64,000 bases of DNA, from the NCBI RefSeq assembly GCF_012295525.1, contig NZ_CP051167.1, forward strand, positions 1,488,001 to 1,552,000, in the 5' to 3' direction. Of this stretch, positions 1-9,696 are shown in pieces. The DNA is from Oxynema aestuarii AP17. GTDB lineage: Bacteria > Cyanobacteriota > Cyanobacteriia > Cyanobacteriales > Laspinemataceae. Position 1 is the stretch's first letter. The number at the start of each line of letters is the position of its first letter. The position numbers were made by a program, and so were the translations under genes. The notes under the pieces are model-generated. The model was not told the origin of the DNA. It did no database searches and worked only from the letters and a program-made list of their open reading frames with translations.

Positions 1-949
1 GTCCGGCGTCCCCCAGGGCCACGGCGCGAGCGTGCCGTAGCCAACGGTTTAAATAGCTGTATTGGTCACAATCGGGCGTTTTCTGGGACTGAAGGGCGAT
101 CGCGCGGTCGTAACTGGCGATCGCCTCCTCGTGATGCCCCAATTGCTGCAACACCTGACCCCGTTGATACCAACTCCACTCCTGTTCGCCGTTGAGGTCG
201 AGGGCTTCGTCGTAACTGGCGAGGGCTTCGGTCCAGCGCTCTAAGTCGCTCAGGGCGATCGCGCGATCGTACCAAATCCGCTCGTCTTCGGCGTCGATCT
301 CGATGGCGCGGTCGTAAGCGGCGATCGCCCCTTCGGCGTCGCCGAGTAAGTCGAGGACGCGCCCGTAACGATACCAAACCGTGGCGTCCTCCGGGTCAAT
401 CCCTAACACTCGTCGGTAACTACTCAGGGCTTCGTCGTAACGGCGCATCTGCTCTAAGGTCTCGCCGCGACGGTACCAGGCCCAATCGTCTCCCGGGCGG
501 ATTTCGAGGGCGCGGTCGTAACTGGCGATCGCCTCGTCGAGCCATCCCGCCTCGCGCAAGGCTCCCGCACGACGATACCAGGCCCAGTAATCATCCGGTC
601 GGATATCTAAAGCGCGATCGTAACTGACGATCGCTTCTTCCGGGCGATCGCTCTGGTCGAGCATGATGCCAATTTGATAGTAAACCCAATAATCTCCCGG
701 TCTGGCGGCTAAAGCTCGCTCGAAACTGGCGATCGCTTCTTCGTAACGCCCTAAATCTCCCAAGACGTTGCCGATCTGATACCACGCCCAATAATCTTGC
801 GGTTGATATTCCAGGGCTTTGTCATAATATCCTAACGCTTCGTGGTAATGCCCCCCATCTCTCAACTGATTCCCTTGCTGGTAGCAATCCCAGTAATTAT
901 CCGGTCGAGACTCCAAAGTGCGCTGGTAATTGGTCGTCAGTTCGTTCAT
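1..949 (-). CDS. TPR-repeat protein, 3' end beyond the window
   Basis: The reading frame is open from an ATG at 949 to the left edge, 316 codons with no stop, so the C-terminus lies outside. It is a run of about eight 34-residue tetratricopeptide repeats starting near residue 17. Each repeat reads roughly D-Y-W-A-W-Y..G..L...G..EEAIASYDRAL.I.P, with the usual TPR Gly, Ala and Pro positions. The extra aromatic block (W-x-W-Y) at the start of each repeat is strikingly regular. TPR arrays are protein-binding scaffolds; no enzymatic domain is visible in the part seen. There is no signal peptide. It is divergent from the aspartase gene. The call as a TPR protein is firm; its partner and role are unknown. 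Confidence 0.9.
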   Translation of the reverse strand, partial: MNELTTNYQRTLESRPDNYWDCYQQGNQLRDGGHYHEALGYYDKALEYQPQDYWAWYQIGNVLGDLGRYEEAIASFERALAARPGDYWVYYQIGIMLDQSDRPEEAIVSYDRALDIRPDDYWAWYRRAGALREAGWLDEAIASYDRALEIRPGDDWAWYRRGETLEQMRRYDEALSSYRRVLGIDPEDATVWYRYGRVLDLLGDAEGAIAAYDRAIEIDAEDERIWYDRAIALSDLERWTEALASYDEALDLNGEQEWSWYQRGQVLQQLGHHEEAIASYDRAIALQSQKTPDCDQYSYLNRWLRHARAVALGDAG

Positions 950-1081
950 CTTCCTGGACTCCCGGGGTGAGCCAACCCGAATTCAAGTGGTTCCTACTCA
1001 CCAGGATACTGCGCCCAAACCCCTTTCGTTCGAGTTCTCGTGCGAAGATGGAGAACCGTCATCCGCTTAAGAAAAACAGTT

Positions 1082-2521
1082 ATGAGCGAGCCAACGAACC
1101 GAGATTATCGAACCGAACGCGACTCGATGGGGGAACTGCAAATCCCCGCCGATGCTTATTACGGGATTCAAACTTTACGGGCGATCGAGAATTTCCCGAT
1201 TAGCGGACTCAAACCCCTACCTACTTATGTCGATGCTTGCGTTTTAATCAAAAAAGCTACCGCTTTGACCAATGGCGAACTCGGTTGCATTCCTTCGGAG
1301 ATTGCCGAGGCGATCGTGCGGGCGGCGGACGAGATTCTCCAAGGACAATGGCGCGATCAGTTCGTGGTCGATGTCTATCAAGCCGGGGCGGGAACGTCTC
1401 ACCACATGAATGTTAACGAAGTTTTGGCCAATCGGGCTTTAGAATTGTTGGGCGATCGCAAAGGGAATTACAGCCGCGTCAGCCCCAACGATCACGTCAA
1501 CTTCGGCCAGTCTACCAACGACACGATCCCGACGGCGATCCGGGTGGGCGGCTTGTTAGCCCTCGAACACCATTTTTACCCGGCTCTGTCCGAGGCGATC
1601 GCCGCTTTGGACGATAAAGCAATTGAATTTAAAGATATCGTCAAATCCGGTCGCACTCACATGCAAGATGCGGTCCCGGTCCGCCTCGGCGAGACATTCG
1701 GCGCCTGGGCCCAAATCCTCACCGATCACTTGATTCGGATCGAAAACGCCGCCAAAGACCTCACCGTTATCGGACTCGGCGGTAGCGCCACGGGAACTGG
1801 ATTGAATACTCATCCGCAATATTACACCCGCGTCGCCCAAGTGCTTTCGGAGTTAATTCAACTGCCGTTAGAACCCGCTTTGCACTACATGGCGGCGATG
1901 CAAAGTATGGCTCCGTTTGTCAGCGTCTCTGGCGCTTTACGCAATTTAGCCCAAGATTTAATTAAAATCTCCCACGACTTGCGCCTGATGGATTCGGGCC
2001 CGAAAACGGGCTTGAAGGAAATTCAACTGCCCCCCGTTCAACCGGGATCGTCGATTATGCCGGGGAAATACAATCCGGTGATGGCGGAAATGACTTCGAT
2101 GGTCTGCTTTCAAGTCATGGGCTACGATAGCGCGATCGCCCTGGCGGCGCAAGGGGGACAACTCGAACTCAATGTGATGATGCCGTTAATCGCTTATGAT
2201 TTAATCCACAGCATCGAAATCCTCGGCCACACGATCGCTGCCCTGACGGAACGCTGTTTGAAGGGCATTACGGCGAAGGGCGATCGCTGTGCGGAATATG
2301 CAGAAGGCAGTCTCGCCTTGGTGACGGCCCTCAATCCTCATATCGGCTATCTCAACGCGGCAGCTATCGCTAAAGAATCTTTAGAAACGGGTAAGTCTCT
2401 GCGCCAACTCGTGTTAGAAAAAGGACTGATGAGTGAAGAACAATTAGCTCAAGTCTTGGATTTGCAAAAAATGAGCGCTTTACCCGGATCGGCACAAGCT
2501 CGCTCCCGGGAACTGAGCTAA
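1082..2521 (+). CDS. aspA: aspartate ammonia-lyase (class II fumarase/aspartase family)
   Basis: Predicted to convert aspartate to fumarate and ammonia in the cytosol. With the ATG at 1082 the protein has 479 residues, the usual length. The N-terminal ADAYYGIQTLRAIENFPIS stretch and the GAGTSHHMNVNEV stretch are aspartase-like rather than fumarase-like. The family signature GSSIMPGKYNP lies at about residues 322-332 with the catalytic-loop serines 323/324, and a THMQDAVP motif is at 192-199. The signature has Tyr330 where Val is usual. An upstream in-frame start at 1040 would add 14 basic residues that do not look family-like, so 1082 is preferred. Fumarase is the alternative, but the Y-Y-G-I-x-T-L-R-A block favours aspartase. 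It stands alone rather than in a clear operon. Confidence 0.85.
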   Translation: MSEPTNRDYRTERDSMGELQIPADAYYGIQTLRAIENFPISGLKPLPTYVDACVLIKKATALTNGELGCIPSEIAEAIVRAADEILQGQWRDQFVVDVYQAGAGTSHHMNVNEVLANRALELLGDRKGNYSRVSPNDHVNFGQSTNDTIPTAIRVGGLLALEHHFYPALSEAIAALDDKAIEFKDIVKSGRTHMQDAVPVRLGETFGAWAQILTDHLIRIENAAKDLTVIGLGGSATGTGLNTHPQYYTRVAQVLSELIQLPLEPALHYMAAMQSMAPFVSVSGALRNLAQDLIKISHDLRLMDSGPKTGLKEIQLPPVQPGSSIMPGKYNPVMAEMTSMVCFQVMGYDSAIALAAQGGQLELNVMMPLIAYDLIHSIEILGHTIAALTERCLKGITAKGDRCAEYAEGSLALVTALNPHIGYLNAAAIAKESLETGKSLRQLVLEKGLMSEEQLAQVLDLQKMSALPGSAQARSRELS

Positions 2522-2601
2522 AGTTAACCCAGAACTACAGGGCGATCGCTTTACCTGTCGAAGCGGGTAGTTTCTAATTAGATGAATTCAGGAGTTTGGA
2601 T

Positions 2602-2925
2602 ATGGTTAGAGGATCGTTTGCTTCGATGCAAACCGAACCGGAAGTGACAGAGGTGACTTTTTATTATGATGACGGCCATCACGATTCTTTTAAGGTTCCT
2701 CTATCTCCCCAACAGTTTCAAGCTCAATTAAACGATCTTTTAGGTCAGGGTTGGGCGATTTTTCATTTGATGGACAATACGGTGATTGTCTGCATGAGTA
2801 AAATTACAAAAATTGAAATTAAACCGCCGATTACTCAGTATCAAGTGTCAGGAACTTTCTCGAATGCAGAACGAATTACGACTCTGCAACGGGGAGCGAA
2901 GGGACGCTTGGGAATTCAAACTTGA
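2602..2925 (+). CDS. small conserved-looking hypothetical protein
   Basis: A 107-residue protein starting at the ATG at 2602, with a good AGGAG at 2590-2594; a TTG at 2596 is in frame but too close to that ribosome binding site. The sequence is a compact alpha/beta mix with an aromatic-acidic N-terminal strand (FYYDDGHHDSF), a hydrophobic centre, and a basic tail ending RGAKGRLGIQT. There is no signal peptide, membrane helix or cysteine pattern. It lies 80 bases after aspA on the same strand and may be co-transcribed. I do not recognise a named family and give no function. Confidence 0.75.
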   Translation: MVRGSFASMQTEPEVTEVTFYYDDGHHDSFKVPLSPQQFQAQLNDLLGQGWAIFHLMDNTVIVCMSKITKIEIKPPITQYQVSGTFSNAERITTLQRGAKGRLGIQT

Positions 2926-3525
2926 AGCTCGAACGAGGAGGGAGTAAACACCGTAAAAGAGCTATCCTATTTGAGTTGTGAAATTTAATTTTTGCCCGAC
3001 TGACTCCCTCAACCCGTCATTTCAGTGGAAATACTGAATCTACCCACAGAACCGGGAGTTTACCTTATGAAGAATCGGGTTTTCAGTCTGTGCGCTTCTT
3101 GTTTCAACTGATTTAGGATGGCTATCAATCGTTCTCTAGGATTGGCGATCGCTCAATAGTAAGGCGGTCGAAGGCGATCGCCCTTCTCAATTTTTCGAGA
3201 GAACCATTTGTTAGATAATCGAGCTGTCGATCGCCTAAATGGGATCCTGCAAAAGCGATCGAGATGCTCGCATTCCCGACAGGCCGAAATGATTTCCTCG
3301 TCTCCATGGCGAACGGCTTACCGGATTTAAAGGGATAAAATATCTAACAATTCGATTGAAAAATCCTCTTGTTACTCGGTTTCACAATCAGACGAGATCG
3401 AGTTTTTTTAAGGGGTCATCCTTGGGAAAAACTTGCAAACGAGGCGATCGCCGATCCGCGCGACTGGCTAAGATGACGAGAAAATTGCTATAACTCAACA
3501 TCAGAAGTGATTTTATTTTCAAATA
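2926..3525 (+). other. intergenic region, 600 bases
   Basis: No supportable gene is seen. The stretch holds HIP1-type octamers and AT-rich patches (around 2975-3000 and 3330-3410) that may carry the promoter of the DUF362 gene. A leftward frame at 3125-3307 has composition unlike a real protein and was discarded. Confidence 0.5.
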
Positions 3526-4494
3526 ATGGCTCAAGTCAGTTTAGTGCGATCGCGCAGTTACGAACCTCAGTTATTAAAACAAACGATCGCGCAGATGCTC
3601 GATCCCTGGGGAGGGATGGAGGGCTTTGTCAAGCCGGGCGATCGCGTTTTACTCAAACCCAATTTACTCACGGGTTCCCGTCCGACGAAGGAATGCGTCA
3701 CCCGTCCCGAAATCGTCGCTTGTGTGGCGCAAATGGTGCGCGATGCGGGGGGCGATCCGTTTTTGGGCGACAGTCCCGCATTTGGCAGCGCGCGCGGGGT
3801 GGCGAATGCGAACGGATACGGGGAACTGGTCGAGGCGTTGAATTTGCCGATTGTGGAGTTCAAAGGGAAACGCTATCAAACGTTAGGCGATCGCTTCGAC
3901 CACTTGTTACTGTCGAAAGAAACAATGGAAGCGGATGTCGTGATTAATTTACCCAAAGTCAAGTCTCACGTGCAACTGACAATGACGTTGGGGGTCAAAA
4001 ATCTGTTCGGCTGCGTTCCGGGCAAAATGAAAGCGTGGTGGCACATGGAGGCGGGGAAAGATGTAGACCGCTTCGGGGAAATGTTGGTGGAAACGGCGCG
4101 GACGATCGCCCCGAATTTGACGATTGTCGATGGCATCATCGGCCACGAGGGAAACGGTCCGAGTGGCGGGGAACCGCGCGATTTGGGCATTTTAGCGGCC
4201 TCTGACGATGTATTTGCCTGCGATCGCGCCCTCTTGGAGGTTCTCAATGTCGATCCGGCGATCGTGCCGACGGCGGCGGCCTCCCTGCGGTTGGGTTTAT
4301 GTCCGGAACTCGACGCGATCGCCTTTCCTCACTTGAGACCCGTTGACGTGAGGATCGAGGATTGGAAATTACCGGAAGCCCTGGTTCCGATCGATTTCGG
4401 CCTGCCCCGGGTCCTCAAATCGACCTTCCGACATTTATACATCCGCTTAATTCAAGAACCGATGAAAGCCTATCGCGGCCAGAACAAGGCTTAA
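3526..4494 (+). CDS. DUF362 domain protein
   Basis: A 322-residue protein starting at the ATG at 3526. The DUF362 core is evident: VKPGDRVLLKPNLL near residues 36-49, a GDSPA motif near 85, and the D-V-V-I-N-L-P-K-V-K-S-H block near 140-150. The latter is followed by GVKNLFGCVPG. Some DUF362 proteins carry a C-terminal 4Fe-4S ferredoxin domain; none is present here, and the only cysteines are scattered. The biochemical role of the family is unclear. It is convergent with the CHAT gene (stop to stop 20 bases) with no obvious hairpin between them. Confidence 0.85.
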   Translation: MAQVSLVRSRSYEPQLLKQTIAQMLDPWGGMEGFVKPGDRVLLKPNLLTGSRPTKECVTRPEIVACVAQMVRDAGGDPFLGDSPAFGSARGVANANGYGELVEALNLPIVEFKGKRYQTLGDRFDHLLLSKETMEADVVINLPKVKSHVQLTMTLGVKNLFGCVPGKMKAWWHMEAGKDVDRFGEMLVETARTIAPNLTIVDGIIGHEGNGPSGGEPRDLGILAASDDVFACDRALLEVLNVDPAIVPTAAASLRLGLCPELDAIAFPHLRPVDVRIEDWKLPEALVPIDFGLPRVLKSTFRHLYIRLIQEPMKAYRGQNKA

Positions 4495-4514
4495 TCGGGT
4501 CGATCGCGTAGCGT

Positions 4515-5918
4515 CTACTTTGCACGATCGCCGCCGTTGGCGGATTCGACCAAGACGAAGGCGGCCCAATGGGCGAGGTCGGCGTTGCGTTCCCTGGCGG
4601 CGAGGGAGGCGCGCCGCAAGGCGATCGCCCGATCTCCGGTGGCCTGCCATTCTCGGTAAAAATCGAGGAGCAAGGGGGTGCTACTCCCCTGGGGCGGTCG
4701 CCAGGAGGACAACAGCAAACTGGGGATTCCGGCGGCGATCGCACTCCAACACAACCAGAAAAAGTGATGCCCTTGCAGGCGCCCGGGTTTGGGATCGCAG
4801 CCGCTTAACACGAGCAGTTCGGGATTGTCCCTACTACGAGTCGATCCCGGTGTCGGTGCGAACAGTTCCCAAATCCGGCACAAGCCATTATGTCGTTTAT
4901 CTGGAGAGAGGGCGATCGTTTCACTCAACCCTGGGGTATCTTCGACAAATACGGGGGTTGCCAAATGGACGATCGCCGCGTCGGGCCACTGTTGCAAGAG
5001 GGCGTTTTTGGTGGCGCGATCGCCTGCGAACGCTTCGACGTTTAAAAAATCGGCGATCGCGAGGGCTTCGCTTTCGCTGTCGCACAGTGGGGGCAATTGC
5101 AACGGCGGTTCGCCAAATTCTAGTGCGACTCGGGGCATCTTGACGGAACCGACGACTAAAGCACAACGCGATCGCGTGGGTTGGGGCAATCGCCCTGGGG
5201 CTTGGGGCAAACCCAAGGTTTCGATCGCCGGTGCTAACAATAAGGTATGTTTTTCGAGTAAAGGCCGTCCCTGGCGATCGGCGAGGGCCGCAAAGGGCAC
5301 TAAAAAGAGAAAATCTTGGGGAATGACGCTCACCCGTCGGCTCGGATCGTCGGGCAACCATGGGGCGATCGGCTCGATTAAAATTTGATAGAGGATCGCC
5401 AGCAGGTCGGGAATGTCTAACCCGGTTTTGCCGTCGTCGTTCATACGACTGGGGTCGCATTGGCGGGCGATCGCCTTTCGTAAGTTGCGAACCAGTCCGG
5501 CGAGGGAGACCCCGTATTCTTGATAGATTTTTTCCAGGTAAATCCGGCGAAACTGGACTTTTCCTTGGGGAGGCACAACCCAGATATAGAGTTCGGTAGC
5601 GTAACCGTAGAGGCGATCGAACCCTTTATCGATCCACGGGTTTTGATTGAATAAGTCGTAATCGTAAACTAAGGAATACTCGATTAAGGTGGTCTGCGTG
5701 CGGGCCGCCATTTGCGCGATCGCCCGGATATTCGGCGAGGCGATCGGCTCTGCAAAGCCCGCCCTCGGGCATTCGTGACTGTCCAGCCACTGCTCGAAAG
5801 CCTTAATTCGTCCCTGTTCGCCGACTTCCAACGCCGTCTCGATTCGATTTTGAACGATCAACACTCGTTGAAATCCGCGATAGAGATCCGGAGACAAACT
5901 CCCACCCCATACATTCAT
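4515..5918 (-). CDS. CHAT-domain protein, probably catalytically inactive
   Basis: A 467-residue protein. Residues 1-45 match the last helices that usually sit between TPR repeats and CHAT (EVGEQGRIKAFEQWL), and the CHAT (caspase-like) fold covers about 75-465. In active members the His-Gly follows an H-F-A-T motif. Here the stretch reads IVHLATPVF at 316-324, so that His-Gly is replaced by Pro-Val. The Cys is kept (LSGCDP, Cys374), but the usual ACDTG context is lost. The TPR array normally fused upstream is missing: an in-frame stop lies about 54 bases before the ATG. A regulatory or pseudo-protease role is inferred. A shortened descendant of a TPR-CHAT protein is the simplest reading. Confidence 0.8.
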   Translation of the reverse strand: MNVWGGSLSPDLYRGFQRVLIVQNRIETALEVGEQGRIKAFEQWLDSHECPRAGFAEPIASPNIRAIAQMAARTQTTLIEYSLVYDYDLFNQNPWIDKGFDRLYGYATELYIWVVPPQGKVQFRRIYLEKIYQEYGVSLAGLVRNLRKAIARQCDPSRMNDDGKTGLDIPDLLAILYQILIEPIAPWLPDDPSRRVSVIPQDFLFLVPFAALADRQGRPLLEKHTLLLAPAIETLGLPQAPGRLPQPTRSRCALVVGSVKMPRVALEFGEPPLQLPPLCDSESEALAIADFLNVEAFAGDRATKNALLQQWPDAAIVHLATPVFVEDTPGLSETIALSPDKRHNGLCRIWELFAPTPGSTRSRDNPELLVLSGCDPKPGRLQGHHFFWLCWSAIAAGIPSLLLSSWRPPQGSSTPLLLDFYREWQATGDRAIALRRASLAARERNADLAHWAAFVLVESANGGDRAK

Positions 5919-6104
5919 GATCTCTTGACTCCCGTCAACGGTGCGATCGTCTTCCCGATGCTGCTCGAATTACCCTAATCTTCGTTCGACTTGATAGACG
6001 GTCGGAAATACGCCTTCCATCATAGTCAATTGCTCAAAATTCGATTAAATTACTTCAGAAAAATTATTGTCGTCTGCAGGCGGCGAATGAGGAAAGCCAA
6101 AAAG

Positions 6105-6136
6105 CAAAAAAGCGAGCATCGAGGTCTCGCTTTTGT
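6105..6136 (-). terminator. intrinsic terminator after prfA
   Basis: Read leftward this is an AAAAGCGAG...CTCGCTTTT stem of 9 pairs with a loop of about 9, extended by a run of six T. It lies 46 bases past the prfA stop and plausibly ends the whole ribosomal block. The A-run on the other side would also let it work rightward, but no rightward gene ends here. Confidence 0.85.
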
Positions 6137-6181
6137 AACTGGTCCGAGAATGGAACAACGCAGTATGGGTATTTGTAGGGA

Positions 6182-7291
6182 CTAGACCGATGTCGGCATC
6201 GACGTGGAAGCCGCTAATTCAGCCAGCCTTTCTTGCTGATCTTGGCCGATACAAGCTTGCACCATCGGCTCGATATCTCCTTCCAAAACCGAGGTCAGGG
6301 TGAAGTTCTGCCCCAAACGGTGATCGGTCACTCGGTTGTCTTTGTAATTGTACGTGCGGATTTTCTCCGATCGCGCCCCGGTTCCAACTTGAGAACGACG
6401 CATCGAGGTCACCGCTTCTTGTTGTTCGCGCAGTTTAATTTCGTACAATTTAGCTCGCAAAATCTGCATCGCCCGTTCTCGGTTTTGCAGTTGCGATCGC
6501 TCTTCCGTACAAAAAATCCGGATTCCGGTCGGTTTGTGGAATAAATCGACGGCGGTTTCTACCTTGTTGACGTTTTGACCGCCCGCCCCGCCGGATCGCG
6601 CCGTGGAAATATCGATATCTTTCGGATCGATTTCCACTTCGACGTCATCCACTTCCGGCATCACCGCGACGGTGGCGGTAGAGGTGTGAACCCGACCCCC
6701 GGCTTCGGTGACCGGAACGCGCTGCACGCGGTGAACTCCGGCTTCAAATTTTAATTTGCTGTAAACTTGTTCCCCTTGAATTTCGAGGATGGCTTCTTTG
6801 AAGCCGCCCATATCTGCTAGAGACTCGCTGAGTAATTTGACTCGCCACCCTTGGCCTTCCGCGTAGCGCGAATACATCCGCACCAAGTCCCCCGCCCAAA
6901 TACTCGCTTCGTCGCCTCCCGTTCCGGCGCGGATTTCCAACATGATGTTTTTATCGTCGTTGGGATCGCGCGGTAATAGGAGGATTTTGAGCCGGACTTC
7001 GAGGTTTTCGATCGCCTCCTCCAGTTCGCTCACTTCTTGAGCGGCCATTTCTTGAAGGTCGGGATCGGCATTGGCTTCTTTGAGTACTTGGCGGGCGCCT
7101 TTGAGTTCTTCTTGGGTCTTTTTCCAAGTCTCGAAGGTCGTGACGACTTCTTCCAAGGAAGAACGAGCCTTCGCCACTTTTTGAAATTCGTTCGGGTCGG
7201 TGGCAATATCGGGATCGGCCAGCCGTCGAGTCAATTCGTTGAAGGTTTGCTCGACGGATTTGAGTTTCTCTAGCAGATAAGTTTCAGCCAT
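6182..7291 (-). CDS. prfA: peptide chain release factor 1
   Basis: Recognises UAA and UAG stop codons on the ribosome and triggers peptide release. At 369 residues it is full length. The catalytic GGQ tripeptide is in [16 protein letters not shown] near residue 240, and the stop-codon-reading P-x-T motif is present as Pro-Val-Thr in [15 protein letters not shown]. The PVT, rather than the SPF type motif, separates it from release factor 2. It is the last gene of the translation block, 156 bases after rpmE, and is followed by a strong terminator. Confidence 0.97.
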   Translation of the reverse strand: MAETYLLEKLKSVEQTFNELTRRLADPDIATDPNEFQKVAKARSSLEEVVTTFETWKKTQEELKGARQVLKEANADPDLQEMAAQEVSELEEAIENLEVRLKILLLPRDPNDDKNIMLEIRAGTGGDEASIWAGDLVRMYSRYAEGQGWRVKLLSESLADMGGFKEAILEIQGEQVYSKLKFEAGVHRVQRVPVTEAGGRVHTSTATVAVMPEVDDVEVEIDPKDIDISTARSGGAGGQNVNKVETAVDLFHKPTGIRIFCTEERSQLQNRERAMQILRAKLYEIKLREQQEAVTSMRRSQVGTGARSEKIRTYNYKDNRVTDHRLGQNFTLTSVLEGDIEPMVQACIGQDQQERLAELAASTSMPTSV

Positions 7292-7447
7292 AAGTCAGCG
7301 ATCGCTCAGTTAAAGAATTGAGAAGAGTTGCTCGATAGGGTTAGAGATGATATCTGGCGAATCGAACGGCGCGCGTCGGACGAACGGGAAGGGGTTCGGC
7401 GACGGTTGCGGACATTGGCGACCCGCCCACCTCTGCAATCAACTCTG

Positions 7448-7672
7448 CTATTTCTTCGACTGAGTGTCGGACATGCCGTATTTACGCATGAAGCGTTCGA
7501 CCCGCCCTTCGGTATCGATAATTTTTTGGGTTCCGGTATAGAAGGGATGGTTGCCGGACCAAACATCGACGTGAATTTCCGGTTGGGTAGAACCGACGGT
7601 CATCACGAATTCGCCGTTGCAGTAGACTTTGGCTTCGGGGTACCACTCGGGGTGAATATCGGGTTTAGGCAT
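7448..7672 (-). CDS. rpmE: 50S ribosomal protein L31
   Basis: A 74-residue protein with the L31 pattern HP.W.P.A.VYC.GE and the core VWSGNHPFYTGTQK followed by GRVERF. Only one cysteine (YCNGE) remains of the four used for zinc in E. coli type L31, so this is the zinc-independent form. It lies between rpsI and prfA, the usual cyanobacterial neighbours. Confidence 0.96.
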   Translation of the reverse strand: MPKPDIHPEWYPEAKVYCNGEFVMTVGSTQPEIHVDVWSGNHPFYTGTQKIIDTEGRVERFMRKYGMSDTQSKK

Positions 7673-7841
7673 CGTTCTTGATTCTTGCTACGGTGGTGGT
7701 ATTTTCAATTTTAGCGTTTTCCAAGCTCGATTCGCGGGCGATCGCACGAGTCCCCCGTTCCCGTCGAGGCTCTCTTTTCAAGCTGCGCTGGCGCGCGATC
7801 GCCACGACGGACAAAGGACTCGCAGAAGGCCGCGAGGGGGA

Positions 7842-8255
7842 TTAGCGCTTGGAGTATTGAGGGGCTTTGCGGGCTTTGCGCAAGCCGTATTTTTTCCGCT
7901 CTTTGGCACGAGGATCCCGGGTGAGGTATCCTTCAATTTTTAACGGACCCCGATTGTCGGGATCGAGTTCGCACAAGGCGCGGGCGACGCCCAAGCGAAT
8001 CGATTCGGCTTGTCCGGTCAGGCCGCCCCCGTGGGCGTTGACGAGAATGTCGTATTCGTTTTCCAAGCCGAGGGTTTCGAGGGGGGCTTTGGCGGCGGAG
8101 ATATAGGCGGGATTGAATTGCAGGTATTCTTCTCCCGGAGATTTGTTGATTTTGAGTTGACCCGTCCCGGGAACTAAGCGCACGCGGGCGATCGAAGATT
8201 TCCGGCGGCCCGTTCCCCAGTAAACGGCTTGATTGCTGCGATCGGTTCGTTGCAT
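7842..8255 (-). CDS. rpsI: 30S ribosomal protein S9
   Basis: A 137-residue S9 with the family opening [18 protein letters not shown] and the conserved basic tail [20 protein letters not shown], which in S9 reaches the P-site tRNA. Its ATG shares one base with the stop of rplM, so the two are translationally coupled in the usual L13-S9 pair. Confidence 0.97.
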   Translation of the reverse strand: MQRTDRSNQAVYWGTGRRKSSIARVRLVPGTGQLKINKSPGEEYLQFNPAYISAAKAPLETLGLENEYDILVNAHGGGLTGQAESIRLGVARALCELDPDNRGPLKIEGYLTRDPRAKERKKYGLRKARKAPQYSKR

Positions 8256-8710
8256 TACGCTTTTCCTCCTGGAATGGTTTCGATCTCTAAGGTTTCGGGT
8301 TGTTGGGCTTGGTGGGGATGGTTCGGTCCGGCGTACACTTTGAGTTTGGTAAACAGTTTCCGGCCCAGGGCGTTTTTGGGCAGCATTCCCCGGATAGCTT
8401 GTTCGACGATCCGTTCGGGCAGGCGGTTTTGCAGGTGGGCGAAGGTTTCGGTTTTCATCCCACCGGGACGGCCCGAATGGCGGCGGTAAAGTTTTTGGCT
8501 GCGTTTTTTACCCGTGACTTGGATTTTTTCGGCGTTGACGACGATCACGAAGTCGCCCGTATCCATGTGAGGGGTGTAGGTGGGTTTGTTTTTCCCTCTG
8601 AGGATTTTGGCGATTTCGCTGGCCAAGCGCCCCAAACGCTGGTTTTCAGCATCGATGACGTACCATTTGGGGTCTAGGGAATCGACGGGAGGGACGTATG
8701 TTTTATTCAT
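8255..8710 (-). CDS. rplM: 50S ribosomal protein L13
   Basis: A 151-residue L13, recognisable by W-Y-V-I-D-A near the N-terminus, [25 protein letters not shown], and the RHSGRPGG and RGMLPKN motifs. It binds 23S rRNA early in large-subunit assembly. It starts 6 bases after the truA stop and overlaps rpsI by one base. Confidence 0.97.
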   Translation of the reverse strand: MNKTYVPPVDSLDPKWYVIDAENQRLGRLASEIAKILRGKNKPTYTPHMDTGDFVIVVNAEKIQVTGKKRSQKLYRRHSGRPGGMKTETFAHLQNRLPERIVEQAIRGMLPKNALGRKLFTKLKVYAGPNHPHQAQQPETLEIETIPGGKA

Positions 8711-8716
8711 GGTCGG

Positions 8717-9610
8717 TTAGTCGGTAGGTGAGTTACTCGCGATCGCGGTTTCCGGTCGAGCGCTCCCGACGGGGGAGACTGCAGGGGGGTCGAAATGGTA
8801 TTTGGGCAGGGTGCGGTCCCAAATTTCCCGTGGAAAGGGAAAGTCCGGGTAGCCGACGCCCAACAAGCACAAGCCTTGGGGAGGGGCGGCATATTTGACG
8901 CGCTCCCGGCGCTCGTTTCGCCAAATCTCGGCAAACTCGCTTGTGGACAGGGTTCCGCGCCCCACTTTGACGAGCATTCCCACGAGCAGCCGCATCATGC
9001 CGTAGAGGAAGGCGTTGGCTTGTACTTCGATGTAAACCAGAGGGCCGTCGCGATCGCAGTGGGCTTCGTGAACGTCCACCCAGGAATGAGAACGGCTGGA
9101 GTTGGCGCGATGGAACGCTGCCAGATGGTGGGTGCCGAGTAAGGGGTCGAGGGCTTCTTGGATGCGATCGACGTCGAGAGGGGCGTGATAGTAGTGCCAA
9201 GAAACCGGAGCGACGAATAGGTTCGGACGAGCGCCTGTATATAAAGTATACCTATATCGCCGCCAAGTTGCGGAAAATCGCGCGTGCCAGTTGTCGGCGA
9301 CGGCTGCGGAAGCGCGAATGACGATATCTTCCGGCAGCCATTTGTTGAGAATCGCGGCCCACCTCTGGGGGGGGATCGGCGTGCTGGCTTCAAAGTGGGC
9401 GACTTGAGCGGCAGCATGAACTCCGGTGTCGGTTCTCCCGGCGGCGTGGACGGTGACCGAGTGCTGGAGAACGTTTGACAACGCGGTCTCGATTTCTGCT
9501 TGTACGGTGCGGCGATCGGGTTGCCGTTGCCACCCGTAGAAATGAGTCCCTAAGTATTGAATCACCAAAGCGATTCTCTGTTTGTCCTTTGCCTGCACGG
9601 CCTGGTTCAT
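8717..9610 (-). CDS. truA: tRNA pseudouridine synthase A
   Basis: Makes pseudouridine at positions 38-40 of the tRNA anticodon arm. From the ATG at 9610 the protein has 297 residues. The catalytic Asp is in AAGRTDTGVHA (Asp61), after the Y-x-G-x-x-F-Y-G-W-Q-R-Q type opening (YLGTHFYGWQRQ). A GTG at 9640 is in frame and would add ten residues; 9610 fits the family start better. It sits between rplQ and rplM, as in other cyanobacteria. Confidence 0.95.
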   Translation of the reverse strand: MNQAVQAKDKQRIALVIQYLGTHFYGWQRQPDRRTVQAEIETALSNVLQHSVTVHAAGRTDTGVHAAAQVAHFEASTPIPPQRWAAILNKWLPEDIVIRASAAVADNWHARFSATWRRYRYTLYTGARPNLFVAPVSWHYYHAPLDVDRIQEALDPLLGTHHLAAFHRANSSRSHSWVDVHEAHCDRDGPLVYIEVQANAFLYGMMRLLVGMLVKVGRGTLSTSEFAEIWRNERRERVKYAAPPQGLCLLGVGYPDFPFPREIWDRTLPKYHFDPPAVSPVGSARPETAIASNSPTD

Positions 9611-9696
9611 GATTTCGGCTGAGTTTCGGTGCAACTCCACGGTTCGACGGTGGGGGACAAAGGACGGCGATCGCGCAATTTTCGCAGCAAGGGGAA

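Noticed and set aside
3125-3307. Leftward 60-codon frame between the small unknown gene and DUF362
   Set aside because: No ribosome binding site or recognisable content.
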